Shown here: positions 51,251 to 62,136 of the stretch, piece after piece
Position numbering within the stretch: the first letter of the stretch is position 1
Layout: each line of letters begins with the position of its first letter
Assembly (NCBI RefSeq): GCF_017591425.1
Contig: NW_024464918.1
Location: 28,238,001 to 28,302,000 of the forward strand
Length of the DNA: 64,000 nucleotides
Reading direction: 5' to 3'
DNA from: Ochotona curzoniae
Lineage: Eukaryota > Chordata > Mammalia > Lagomorpha > Ochotonidae
Notes under the pieces: model-generated
Database searches by the model: none
What the model was told of the DNA's origin: nothing
What the model saw: only the letters and a program-made list of their open reading frames with translations
Position numbers and translations under genes: made by a program

Positions 51251-53704
51251 ACTGCATACTTCTCTCAGTTCATAGTAGAATTATTCTGTTTTTCAAGGTT
51301 TTTTTGGTTCCTTTTGTATTGTGATACGTGATTTCTTATTTACTGAGTTGTCTTTATTCTTTGCATTATTCTGGATGTGAACATTGTAAGTCCATTATTT
51401 CAATAATTTTCTTGAATAGTCACAACTGTAAAAGAGCTAAAGTGAATCAGTATTGGATAGATAACTGATTTTCTAACTGCCAAAAGAAAAGAAAAGAAAA
51501 GAAAATACCACACATACTTTTACTGTTTTCTAAAGTCAGACATCATTTTCCCATGTAGCTTTTTCTTCACATTTTTCTAGCTCTCTCCCAGATCGCTTGT
51601 TACTCTGTTCGTGTTTATACTGGATGCTGATTTTCATTCATGTGTATACTGCTTTCTTTATTCATCCTTGCCTCCCAGTCTTCCCTACCCACGTTTCCTG
51701 TCCGTGCTGAACTGTCACTCGCCAGTCCTTGCAAGCTGAACTGGAAGATGCAGATTCAGTCATTATTTTCCAAACTTGCCAGTTTTCTCCACTTTGACCT
51801 GAGTTAAACTGCAGAATAAGTCCATGTCTTTTTTTCCAGTCTTAAACCCATTTCTATTTTTCTTGGAGGGGTGGTCTTCATCACCTCTGAGAAAATCTCC
51901 CATGAGCCTACTTTTCATTGCTCTATACATTTGGTGTCTTTCTGTTGTGGTGTTTTTGTGTTTTGCGGTTTCATTGTGGTATGTCTGGGGAAAGGTTTGG
52001 TTTGTATTTTCCTGTTGAAGCTCTTGTGTACTCTGACTAGAGGATACATTGGTTTTCAGAAACCCTTGCCATCTGCCTCTCTGAATCTGGCTTCTCTCAC
52101 GTCTTGAGTTCTTACAAGCACGTGGCATTTTGGGGCCGGGGGAGGAGTTGAGGGGGAGGAATCTTACAACCCAAGGGCTCTCCCAGTCTGAACTGCTGTT
52201 TGAAATCACCAGCTCTTTTCTCAAAATGCCAGTACTTAAGAGAGGTTTTTAAATCATTTACTGAAGCACCCTCTTCACGTCTTCATCCAAGGACCTCATC
52301 AGGCTCTTCTCTGGGGGGACTAGACACCACCCCCCTTTCTCTGGTCCACCAGGCTCATCCTTCAAGATGGTCCTGCCCACAGGCTCTACCCACAGAGTCC
52401 TGCTTTCTCACAGCACCCCGGATGCCCAAGAGCACGTGGAGCTATTGCGTTTTTATAATTGCTTGTCTCAGGACCAGACATTAGGCCCTTCCACTGTAGC
52501 TCCTGCTGCTTGGTAGCCGAGTTTTATGTCTGCTTTGTGTATTCCTGGCATTTTCATGGGACTCAGGACATGATTACATAGAGACTGAAGCCAGTCAGGA
52601 ACTATGAACCCATCATGGGTGACGGCAGTATGTATTCATACCTGCAAATAAGCTTTGCTCCTCCGCTTCCTCAAAGGACCATCCTCTGTTTAGTTGCGTA
52701 TGTTTTACGTGACTAAAGACCGGGGTGGAAAGTTCCCAGTTCCATTGCTGTCCATGCATCTCTTCTTTAGACATCTGGTCCCTGGCAGCCCTGATGCTCT
52801 ATGTTACCACTGGCTTCTAGTATGCATTGCCAAAGTCATATCATCTCCAAAAATCCAGCGCAAAAGCACATGCTTTTGTCCATGCTTGAATTGACTGAAA
52901 GAAGACATGTCCTGTGATGCAGCTACTCACCCAGTGTTTGCTGTGCTCCTGATCAGCAGCAGGTGGTCATTCATATTATCATTCAGAAGAGGAACCTCAT
53001 CCCAATAAACATACCAACTACTAAGCCTGGCGTTTAAATTATAAGAGATTCCTGGTGATGGTTCATTCATTCATGGCTGATTTCAGGAGGCTAGGGAAGC
53101 CTGGCTTGATGGCAATGCTATTTAGGAGCTAACTGGAGAAACAACTGAGGTGAGAGCATTTGCAGGAGGATCGTTCACATGTGCAAGCATCCTATGGCAG
53201 GAAGCCGGTTGGCCATTAAAAGAGCATAGAACAAGGCCAGGGTGATTTGAAAGCGTAAAAAAAAAAAAAAAGAACACGACTTAGTGGACTGAAGATGGAA
53301 AGTTATTTTAGGAATACGTGCTTGTGGACTGATTTCAAGGCTTAGACAGTTGCGTGTTTCAAAAATACCATCATTATTAACATCAGATTATCTGACTCCT
53401 GGATGCGATCTTCTTTCCACTTGCAGAAGAGGAGGCAGCTCCTCTGATTTTCAAAACTCAGTTCTAGTTTTGCAGCAGAGGCCCACCTTTAGTGGACCCA
53501 ACAGGGTCAGACCTGGACATGGTGTTCTGTGCAGCTGGAGCCGTGTCACCGAGTGGGAGGCCTTGGTGTGGCAGTGGCCCCTGTGTCCTTTGCTTGGGTG
53601 AAGCATGAAGCAGCCCTGGAATGCACAGCTCACAATCCGTCAAGGATGCTGAGGCAGGTGACAACCAGAAAGAAAGGAAGTGTATCTTGTCTCTTGTGCT
53701 TTGG
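51251..53704. other. Intron block before the last exon
   Basis: No interspersed repeat recognised. There are an (AAAAG)n tract, an A15 run at 53257-53271 and pyrimidine-rich stretches. The antisense 153-codon frame (51763-52224) has no recognisable product. Intronic splicing enhancers could lie near the right edge, but none is identifiable by eye. Confidence 0.5.
51482..51506. repeat. (AAAAG)n microsatellite
   Basis: Five AAAAG units, perfect. Confidence 0.92.
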
Positions 53705-53742
53705 GCTGTTCTTCAACACAGTTACCTTGTCCTTTTCACCAG
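53705..53742 (+). other. Splice acceptor of the PRR16 last coding exon
   Basis: A pyrimidine-rich stretch (ccttgtccttttcaccag at its 3' end) precedes the AG at 53741-53742. The homology to PRR16 starts exactly at the next base. In the same frame a TGA at 53659-53661 lies upstream, and no ATG occurs between it and 53794. The coding sequence therefore cannot simply extend leftward, and the exon boundary is well supported. Confidence 0.9.
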
Positions 53743-54498
53743 GTGGTTGACCAGATTGATACCTTGACCTCTGACCTACAGCTGGAGGATGAGATGACCG
53801 ACAGCTCCAAAACAGACACGCTGAACAGCAGCTCAAGTGGCACCACAGCTTCCAGCATCGAGAAGATCAAAGTGCAGGCCAATGCACCCCTCATTAGAAA
53901 CTCCCCTCACCCATCTGCCATCCTCACGGTCCTGAGAAAGCCGAACCCTCCACCGCCACCTCCACGGTTGACACCTGTGAAGTGTGAAGAACCCCCACGG
54001 CCATTGCCAACAGCGAATCCCATGAAAACCAATGGCACGCTGCTGAGAAACGGAGGGGTGCCAGGTGGACCTCACCGAATACCCAATGGAGACCTCTGCT
54101 GTATACCCAACAGTAACCTGGACAAGACTCCTGGGCAGCCTCTGATGCATAGACCAGAAAAGGACAGGTGTCCCCAGGCAGGGCCTAGGGAACGAGTCCG
54201 GTTTAACGAAAAAGTGCAGTACCATGGCTACTGCCCTGACTGTGACACCCGGTATAACATAAAAAACAGGGAGGTCCACCTACACAGTGAACCTGTCCAC
54301 CCACCGGGCAAGATCCCTCCCCAAGGTTCTCCCCTCCCTCCTCCACCCCACCTGCCTCCTTTTCCACTAGAAAATGGGGGCCTGGGAATAAGCCACAGTA
54401 ACAGCTTCCCCCCTCTGAGACCTGCACCTGTGCCTCCTCCCACTGCACCAAAACCACAGAAGACCATCTTGAGGAAGTCAACCACCACCACAGTGTGA
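53743..54498 (+). CDS. PRR16: PRR16 (Largen) last coding exon, 251 codons plus stop
   Basis: Largen is a vertebrate protein reported to raise cell size by promoting translation of a subset of mRNAs and mitochondrial mass, apparently outside the mTOR and Hippo routes (family knowledge). The exon opens in phase 0 directly after a consensus acceptor (AG at 53741-53742) with VVDQIDTLTSDLQ and ends TTTTV-stop. Exon residues 1-40 are acidic and Ser/Thr-rich. Residues 69-74 are six consecutive prolines. Residues 151-154 read RVRF, 164-167 CPDC, 179-181 HLH, and 183-240 are again Pro-rich. There is no transmembrane segment or signal peptide. The initiator Met of the long form lies in an upstream exon outside the window; about 53 upstream residues would give the 304 I recall for human. 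The ATG at 53794 (codon 18 here, residue 71 of the full protein) matches the start of a shorter 234-residue isoform. The frame is intact, so this is a functional gene rather than a retrocopy: an intron-like acceptor precedes it and there is no poly-A or target duplication. Confidence 0.95.
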   Translation: MVDQIDTLTSDLQLEDEMTDSSKTDTLNSSSSGTTASSIEKIKVQANAPLIRNSPHPSAILTVLRKPNPPPPPPRLTPVKCEEPPRPLPTANPMKTNGTLLRNGGVPGGPHRIPNGDLCCIPNSNLDKTPGQPLMHRPEKDRCPQAGPRERVRFNEKVQYHGYCPDCDTRYNIKNREVHLHSEPVHPPGKIPPQGSPLPPPPHLPPFPLENGGLGISHSNSFPPLRPAPVPPPTAPKPQKTILRKSTTTTV

Positions 54499-55100
54499 CA
54501 TATGCCATTGAAAAAAAAACAGCTTTTATTTTATTTTCTGTTATAAACAAAATAATAAGTAATCAGCACTTTCTACGCAAGCAATAAAAAGCCCAAATAT
54601 ATTAATCCTGCATTCAGCAAAGTGGCATTAAAAAAAATTCTGGTAAGTATGCAGTACATTGCTTATATCCTGGGTATACATTATTCTAAATGCATCATCA
54701 AAAACCACAGAATGAGGAAAAATCTGAATGCACTGGTTTTGTGATGGACTTGTGACATACTGCCATCTGCAGATTTAAAATGTTTTAATTCACTGCAAGA
54801 GATGGGATTTGATTCGTTTTACTCATGCCCAACACATCTATGCATTGGAACCACATCAGTCTCTTTCTCTTTGGTCTAATGCTTTTTAATAAGAAGTTTT
54901 AATACTGGAGGACTATTTTACTATTTTTTTCTAAAGATGCCTGTCACTAGTTTTGCATAATTAAATGCTGAGAATAATATCAAAAAGATTATTTTCTATA
55001 CTATCCAATCATGGATTATATGTTCAGCTCTGTGTGTAATAAAATGTTTTGGTCCTTGGAAATGCCATTATGTCAATAAACAATAGGATTTAATGGAGAA
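54499..55100 (+). other. PRR16 3' untranslated region (end inferred)
   Basis: This is an AT-rich, SINE-free stretch straight after the stop codon. It contains an A9 tract near 54511 and AATAAA hexamers at 54583-54588, 55038-55043 and 55075-55080. A 3' UTR of about 0.6 kb ending just after the last pair is my best estimate. A much longer UTR cannot be excluded, because AT-rich unique sequence continues to about 56.3 kb. Confidence 0.6.
55038..55080 (+). terminator. Paired AATAAA polyadenylation signals
   Basis: Canonical AATAAA occurs at 55038-55043 and again at 55075-55080, followed within about 30 bases by a modest GT/T-containing element (tgttccttgg). An earlier AATAAA at 54583-54588 could give a short 3' UTR of about 110 bases. 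Which site is used cannot be told from sequence alone. Confidence 0.55.
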
Positions 55101-56685
55101 ACCGAATGTTCCTTGGAATTAAACTCAATTGGTTGCTTATTTCATGCTATCCTATTGTTCAGCACAATGAGAAGCGACTCTGCAGGAAATGGAGAGGATC
55201 ACAGTGAGGCTGTGACAGAATCTCCTACATTAGGTAGCCTAGTCCATGGTTCAGGTAGAGCTTTGCTCATTTGCACGTTATATTCCTCCATTTGAATCTT
55301 CAAGAAACTATGGATTCTTCCCTCCCTCCCATACTCCCTTGAGCCCTCCCCTCTCATTCAACATTTTTCAGGATACACCGCACCACGCCTCCCTGAAGGA
55401 AACCACAATTCTAGGAGCATTACAAGGCAGAATACAGATATAGTAGGATGTGTTCAGCGTCAGCCTTAAGATTCCCCCCCCCCTTATGACTGAAACATGG
55501 CAGGATTCCTTGCTGTTCCATAAGCGATGGGGGACTCTCCTCCAGATACCAAATAAAAAGTCCTTCTCTTCAGTTTCACTTGCCAGTAGAGAAAACTTAT
55601 CCACCCTCGAGCCAAGTTCAGTTCTCAACTACAATGATTTCAACTGAAATGTTTTGCTCAGAAGTTGGAAAAGAATTTAACTCCCTTGGATTCCTGATGA
55701 AAGAGGTGCCTGAACCACGTTGGTGCATTAAAATCAAAAGTAGAGATGGTCATCTTACTAGAGATACGTTTTCTGTGTAACTTGATGAAGAGTGCAGTAA
55801 CATTTTTGAATGTTTGACTTTTGCTGTCAAAATTTAACATTTTACTGCTGCAAAAGGTGTTACCAATATTGTTTACATTTTTGGTTTTTTGGCTCTCTGA
55901 CTATGTCACAGTAATTTGGAGCACAGTTTTTAAACAACTTCCTACTAAAAATAACATATTTTAGATAGGATACAGAGCAGAGATGCTTTATTTTTTTTTT
56001 AAGGGACAGTTCAATGAGTAAAAACGAAAAGATGTCAAATTAAACATTTTACTCTCCAAACTTTCATTGCATGACCCAGACATGAAGATAATGCAAAGCC
56101 AACTTTGGAGAGTGTTACAAAACATGACAGATCAATCCCATGATCTAAAATTTATCAACTGAACTTTTAGTATGTTTAACGGATATGGTCCAGATATATA
56201 AATAAAAAAATTGACTTGTTGAGTATTGAAATAATGTGGTCTTTTTAATGCATGCATTAATTTTGGTGTCAGTAAACCCCGGGTTTCATCGTGTTTCTTG
56301 ATTTAAATAGTTTCTTGTTTTTATATGTCTGTCAACTACACTGGGACATTTGAGATGACGAAGAGTTCTAACGAGCAGTTCTCTCCAAAAGCTGTCTCTC
56401 TGCAGCCGATTACTGTGACCCTATGGTTAGAGACTTTGTTGTCACTGTGTGGAAACCAAGCTGTGTCTCAACGTAGAACTTTCTGGCACCTGCTTGCCAC
56501 CCACAGACCAAAGCATGCAGAACAGGTTTCAGCTTTCATGTTGATTGTATGTCCTTGGAGTCACACACCAAGAAACCTGAGGGGTCCAAATCTGTCTCCT
56601 TTTCTCAAATCATGGGCCAAACGACTTGACAAAAGACTGCCGCTCTCGGTGGTGACAGGAGATGATAGCTGAAGTACTTAGGCCC
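55101..56685. other. Downstream flank of PRR16
   Basis: Repeat-free, AT-rich sequence with a C10 run at 55474-55483 and a T11-type run at 55990. Small open frames on both strands are not recognisable. Could include extended 3' UTR if the 55.08-kb signal is bypassed. Confidence 0.45.
55474..55483. repeat. C10 homopolymer
   Basis: Ten C in a row preceded by ATT. Confidence 0.9.
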
Positions 56686-56815
56686 TTGGCTCTGATGTCA
56701 GTGATTTGGGAAATGGTCTTAGTTCCTGACTGCAGCCAGACCAGGCTATCGAATAAACCAACATATCAATGATTCTCTCTGCCTTTCACATGAACATAAG
56801 TAAATCTTTAAAGCA
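56686..56815 (+). mobile_element. 5'-truncated CSINE
   Basis: 'gttcctgactgcagccag', 'gaataaaccaacatatcaatg' in part, 'attctctctgcctttcac' and 'aacataagtaaatctttaa' give the 3' third of a sense CSINE. Confidence 0.65.
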
Positions 56816-59439
56816 CATTTAAAAGGAAATGCTTTTGTAACTCCATCCTTTAATACCGTATTGGTATAGTTAAAGCATTTTGTGGTGGAGTTACAAATGT
56901 GTGCTCAGTATTTGATGAGGAAAGTAATAAGGCACAGTAATAGATGGCTTTCTTTGGATGAATCAGTGGTCGCCTTTCAACAGCCATAGTATATAAGGCT
57001 TACATCTGCAGAGTCTAATTTTAGCACCCCCCCCCCCTATTTTTGTACTTCATGGAGAAAAAGCCTGAGCAGTTCTACATATAGTTGTGCTGGGAATGGT
57101 TTTACCAAGTCATGAATCACTACCTTGACTCATTTTTGCCACAGGGGTCCTATACAGGAACAAAAGCCAAGTTCTGTTATTATCCTGACAGTTCTGCTTC
57201 TTACTCTTGACTCTCTGCTGATAGTTTTGTGATAAAAAAAAAACTCTTAAGTTTTAACAGATTGCATTATGTGATGAAATACTGCTATGTTCTAAGTGAA
57301 GAAATGAGGTATGAGCCATAAACTTCTGTTACATAATTGTATGAAGTGCAAAGATTTTGGCAGTTTCTAAACACTGTGACAAAACTGCATGACATTTTCT
57401 GGGTCATTGAGTACCTAGGACACTATAACTCTTTAGACACATTGTTACTTTTAGAATCACTGAAATTGTATGATTCTGAAATAATGGCAGTTGTATATAT
57501 CGTCATTAGGGTACCACAACAGTGTTGAAAATAAAACCCAAATTACCTACAGTTACATATGTTGGTGGAGCAGTATTTATGTGAGATATTTCATGTAAAT
57601 CACTTGGGTTTTCTCATTCTGATAATGTGGGAGAAGTAAGTGAAACATAGGGTTGGAAAAGATCCTCAATAGAAAATTCAACGTAATGAACATGGGGTAT
57701 AGAATTCCATTAAGGTTAAGGGAAAGTGGGAATGGGGAATGATTCTGATACTGTAATTGTTAACTTCTAGATTATTCAAGTTAGGTAGACTAATGGAGTA
57801 GCGTTTCTATGTTATTAATGTATAGAATAGTTGTTAATCTTAGAAATACAGGACCCTAATTTTAATATTATGCTGAAAATGGAAACCCTAGTATGTCTGG
57901 GCTATGCTTGCTTCATGTCCCAGGATATTTCTTCTAGAAACATCAGCATTTACTTGTACTCTTCATAACCCTGAACTCTGGAAATGTTTCCTTTATTCTG
58001 AGCAGCTATTTTGACGCTTGAAAGGGGTTACCTAATGTTATTTTGACATTCTTAATGTGTTTGATCTTTACAGGATACAAAAGGGATTTCAGGCAATTTA
58101 GCTACCATCTAAAATGAATGAGCTGCTGAATAATGCTGGCCTCATTTATTTTTTCCTGCTTTGTAGCAACAGTTTCATGTTTCTCCCCTAGTCCTAAGTC
58201 CATGGACAATATTTTGGGACTTTTTTTTCCCCTGAGAATTTCTCTAGTGATGTCATTCACCCTGAATGAGTTCCCATCACTCACTGTTGTTTCGTTTACA
58301 AATTTCTGTGTAACAATGACTTTCACAGAACTGTCTTTGATAAAAAGTGTTTGCATCATTTTGAGTTAGTCTGTAGATACGGTTTTACAGCATCTTATTA
58401 ATTCAATTATCAATTCTTCCAACTAGGAAGGGGAATTTGGGACTAGTTCATTGCAGCATCGTTTACCACGATGGCATTATGACTCATGGTGGCAGATGTA
58501 ATTTCTGGCCCATAACAAGGGCTTGCTTTATGCCCAACACTTTTCTTTTTTGCACAAATTATTTGTGCCTCAAAGCATGATCTCCTCCCTCCTAATATCA
58601 CTGTGTTGATCCACCCCAGTGGGAGAGGGAACTGGCTGTCTAGCTTGTGAGAAAAGTAAGTTTATTCCTTGGTGGTTGAGCTTGTAGTAGTCTCCCCATG
58701 GTGGTAACAGATCTCTGCATGTCTTAGAGCAGTCCAGGTTCTGTTGTCCTCACTGTGAGAGATGCTCTATGGCTGGAATCCTCCAAGCATGGAGTTAGCA
58801 GTCCAGAAGTGGTGAGACCCTGCGGTAGAGGAAGAGCTGACCAAAGAGCTCTTCAGGTGTCTCTCCCTCAGTGCTATAGCCCAGACTCGCCACATGCCCC
58901 TCCCCATAGTCTCCATATACCCAGGAAGAGAATATGCTCACCTGTGAGGAAGTTAAGGTTGGGCTACCACATTTCCAAAGAAATAATAGGAAAATACTAT
59001 TTGTAAAATTCAGTAAACATAGTGTCTGTGGAATACCAGGTGATGCGATTTGTGTGTACATTGTGTAATGTCCACAGGGACAAATGTGTATCCCAGCAAA
59101 CCTTTAACATATCTTTATGATGATAACATCCAAAATTTGATCTACTAGGTTTTTTTTTTTTTTTTAAGAGGGAGAAATACATAGTGTGTTATCTACACCA
59201 CTGGTCTGTACCATGGAACCCAGGACTTCTCACAACTGTGTTATTTTGATTTGCATCTGTGATTTAACCCTTCCAGTCTCCTTTCCTCCCTAGCCTTTGC
59301 TAACGACAGTTGCACCCTTAACTTCCATAAAATTGGCGATTTTAGACTCTGTCGGAGATATCACGTGGCTCTTGGCTTTCTGCAGCTGGTGGTTTTCACT
59401 GAATGAGCTCTGTATTTTTGCAAATGCACCTATACTTTT
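56816..59439. other. Intergenic block without gene
   Basis: AT-rich and unique-looking; contains a C11 run (57027-57037) and a T-run near 59150. No open frame with recognisable product. Confidence 0.5.
57027..57037. repeat. C11 homopolymer
   Basis: Eleven C followed by TATTTTTG. Confidence 0.9.
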
Positions 59440-59779
59440 TAAAAAAGATTTATTTATTTTTATTGGAAAGGCAGATATACAGAGAAGAGGAGAGACAGAG
59501 AGGAAGATCTTCTGTCCGATGGTTCACTCCCCAAGCGGCCACAACGGCTAGAGCTGAGCCAATCCGAAGCCAGGACCTAGAAGCCAGGAGCTTCCTCCAG
59601 GTCTCCCATGCAGGTACAGGGTCCCAAAGCTTTGGGCTGTCCTCGACTGCTTTCCCAGGTCACAAGCAGGGAGCTGGATGGGAAGCAGGGCCACCGGGAT
59701 TAGATTAGAACTGGTACCCATGTGGGATCCTTGTGCGTTCAAGGCAAGGACTTTAACCACTACTCTATCGCGTCAGGCT
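59440..59779 (-). mobile_element. CSINE, younger subfamily, full length
   Basis: The best-preserved CSINE in the window: 'aagatttatttatttttatt', 'gaagaggagagacagagagg', 'ccaagcggccacaacggc', 'gaagccaggacctagaagc', 'gactgctttcccaggtcac' and the head 'taaccactactctatcgc'. An internal 'attag' duplication (gattagattagaac) lies in the B-box region. CpGs partly kept. Target duplication not certain. Confidence 0.92.
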
Positions 59780-61877
59780 CTGTACTTACTGTTTTTATCT
59801 GCCCTATCTTTAACACTTCCAGCGTGGTGTATGATTGAAATATTTTGCACAGTTTCACAGGCTTCCTTTGCTTTCCATATTCACTGATGGTCAATCTCAT
59901 AAATTACAAACTTGTTGTTTTCCACACAGATGTGGAGAGTACTACAACAGCTGTATTAGGAGCTTGCAGATAAAATTGGAAGCACTTACTATGAGTTAAG
60001 GTTTTAATACAACCTTTAGCTACAGTGTTTGATTTTGAAGGTGCTCAACAATCTCCATTGCTAACTTTCCTACTAAATTTTGTTAAGTCAGAAAATGAAC
60101 ATGAGAAATCCAGAGTAACTGCTAAAAAGCACAATTTATTAAACTGACAAGCGTATCTTAATTTTTTGTGACAATATGTAATAGTGTGCCAATTAATTCA
60201 CTTAGACTATAATTTTATTGCCCTTGAGCATCCATATGTCTTCCAAAAGTTGGCTCAAAGAAGAAGTTAAGACATTAAGCTGTGGTTCAAAAAAATGCCT
60301 ATTTCTCTGGTGAAAGCATCATTTTTCTGTGGTTTTTATAAATAGGGCAACACCAACTACTGCTTTGCTGTAACTAGGGTGTGGAATAGATTTGAACTGG
60401 TATCCCTGAGTAGCTTTTCAAAGCTGAAGTGATTGGCCCAGAATGACTTAGGGTTTAAGCATAAAAGAAAGAAATATGATTAGCAATAGTCCCAAATGTT
60501 CTTTGTAACTATTATTTTCCGCTAATTCAAATAAAATCTTGTGACAAATGTAGGATTTAGTTTATTTTCACCTCCTTTTGAAAAAAAAAAAGCATAGTTG
60601 AATCAAAAACTGTATGATTCTCAGTTATCAAAGTACTAAGTTATTTTTTTAATCAGATTTCTAAGAGCACTTATCTTCTGTTACTGCAGAGATTATATTT
60701 AAAAAGTTTTTCTGTGATAAATCAACTTTAGATTTCATCTGTATTTAGCTTTCCCATCTACTGTGTTTCTTTTATTCAGTAATTTTGGGTTATCTCAAAC
60801 ATTCCATGATAAAGTCATTCCTGAAAATGCCTGTGTTCCCCTTGGTCACCTGCCTGCCCATTAGACCTCTTGCCCGTTGCTACTCCATCCTGTAATACCC
60901 AACAGAGTATGATGACATCTGTCATTATTTCATCAAAGTGTGCTAGTTCTGATGGCTTAGGCTTGTGTGCTGTTTAAAATGAGAAACCTTAGGCTTGGCG
61001 GTTCTAACAACCTTCTCAAGCTTCCTTGCCCAGCTTCTAAGCTAGGGGACCCAATGCTGCCAAGACAGCTCCCATCACATAATCTGATGACTGACCCCCT
61101 GCAGGTCCTTCTCATCTTCAGTCGCTTTGCTTCTTAGTGTACCTGGGGTTCTATCCTGATACGACTTCTCAAATCATGAGAACCTTCATTAGAAAAAAAT
61201 ATGTATATATATACACACACATACTGTGTATGGAAAAATAGGCAACCAGTAATTAAATACAAAGTTTAAAATGTGCATCTTCGCTTAAATTAGCAGTATT
61301 ATCACAAGCAGTGGCTATTAAATCTACCTTTCCTAAGGAGAAAGTGTAAGGCATTGCAAGTTCTGCACTCAGTGGTTGAAATGCTTCCCTCCCATTGCAG
61401 TTTCTATACTGGTTTCTTAGTGAGCTAAGTACCAGTTTGCAAATTCACCCTCATGGTGTGAATTTTCTTTCTTGATTTAAAACTGATTCCCATTAACTTA
61501 GAGCAGGCAGTTCTGTATAGAAGATTGATTGCTATACAGTGGTGTGTTAGAATCTTGGCAGAAAAGAAGAAATAAGCAAGGAAACTTGAGTTGATAAAGT
61601 ATTTTCACGTATGCCACTCTGTGTCAAAATGAGACAAAGTGACGAATAATTGAACTAAGCTCTTACTACAAAAATGCTCGAGTTATTGCACATTTTAATT
61701 AGCTCACTAGCCATTTCATCATGTATAGATATGTCAAAGCAACATGTTGTACCTGATAAAAACGGAAGCTGTGAAATAAAAGGAAGAAATAAAAAGTTAA
61801 AAATATTTTACTTAAAAACTGACCTGAAACCACCAGAGTAAAATTCAGGTTAATTCATGTGTGAAAGTTTAAGTATA
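59780..61877. other. Intergenic block without gene
   Basis: AT-rich unique sequence; the AT/CA tract at 61199-61224 is the only simple repeat. 60000-60800 is notably repeat-free. Confidence 0.5.
61199..61224. repeat. (TA)n(CA)n microsatellite
   Basis: Short TATATATA followed by CACACACA. Confidence 0.85.
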
Positions 61878-62124
61878 ATTTTAAAATTATATTTATTTTA
61901 ATAGGAAAGTCAGATTTACAGAAGGAGAGAAAGATCTTCCATTAGCTGGTTCACTCCCTAAGCGGCCACAGTGGCCAGAGCAGAGCTGATCCGAAGCCAG
62001 GAGGCAGGAACGTGTCCTGGATCTCCCATATGGCTGCGGGGTCCCAAGGATGCAAACTGGTGCCCGTACTGGATCCCAGCATTTGCAAGGGGATAATTTA
62101 GCCACTAGGCTGTTGTGCTGGGCT
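61878..62124 (-). mobile_element. CSINE with internal deletion and 12-bp target duplication
   Basis: Antisense CSINE of the younger type ('aagcggccacagtggccag', 'gatccgaagccaggagg'). About 60-80 bases are missing between 'gtcccaaggatg' and 'aactggtgcccg' compared with the 59.4-kb copy. Flanks 61866-61877 and 62125-62136 read AGTTTARGTATA with one mismatch. Confidence 0.9.
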
Positions 62125-62136
62125 AGTTTAGGTATA

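Larger units (their letters stand above)
1..53742 (+). other. PRR16 intron, 3' portion
   Basis: The last coding exon begins at 53743 and the preceding coding exon is not in the window, so everything to the left is transcribed intron of PRR16 (the human gene has one very long intron here, from memory). No additional exon with PRR16-like coding potential was seen. Alternative non-coding first exons could lie here, but I see no CpG island or obvious promoter. Confidence 0.8.

Noticed and set aside
51763..52224. 153-codon antisense open frame
   Set aside because: Low-complexity, Lys/Asn/Gln-rich translation from a pyrimidine-rich intron stretch; nothing recognisable.
53680..53742. Apparent N-terminal extension of the PRR16 exon
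   Set aside because: The codon at 53680 is GTG, not ATG, and the extension crosses the pyrimidine tract and splice acceptor.
53833..54550. Three antisense open frames across the PRR16 exon
   Set aside because: Shadows of the proline-rich coding strand (Pro codons read as Gly/Trp/Arg on the other strand).
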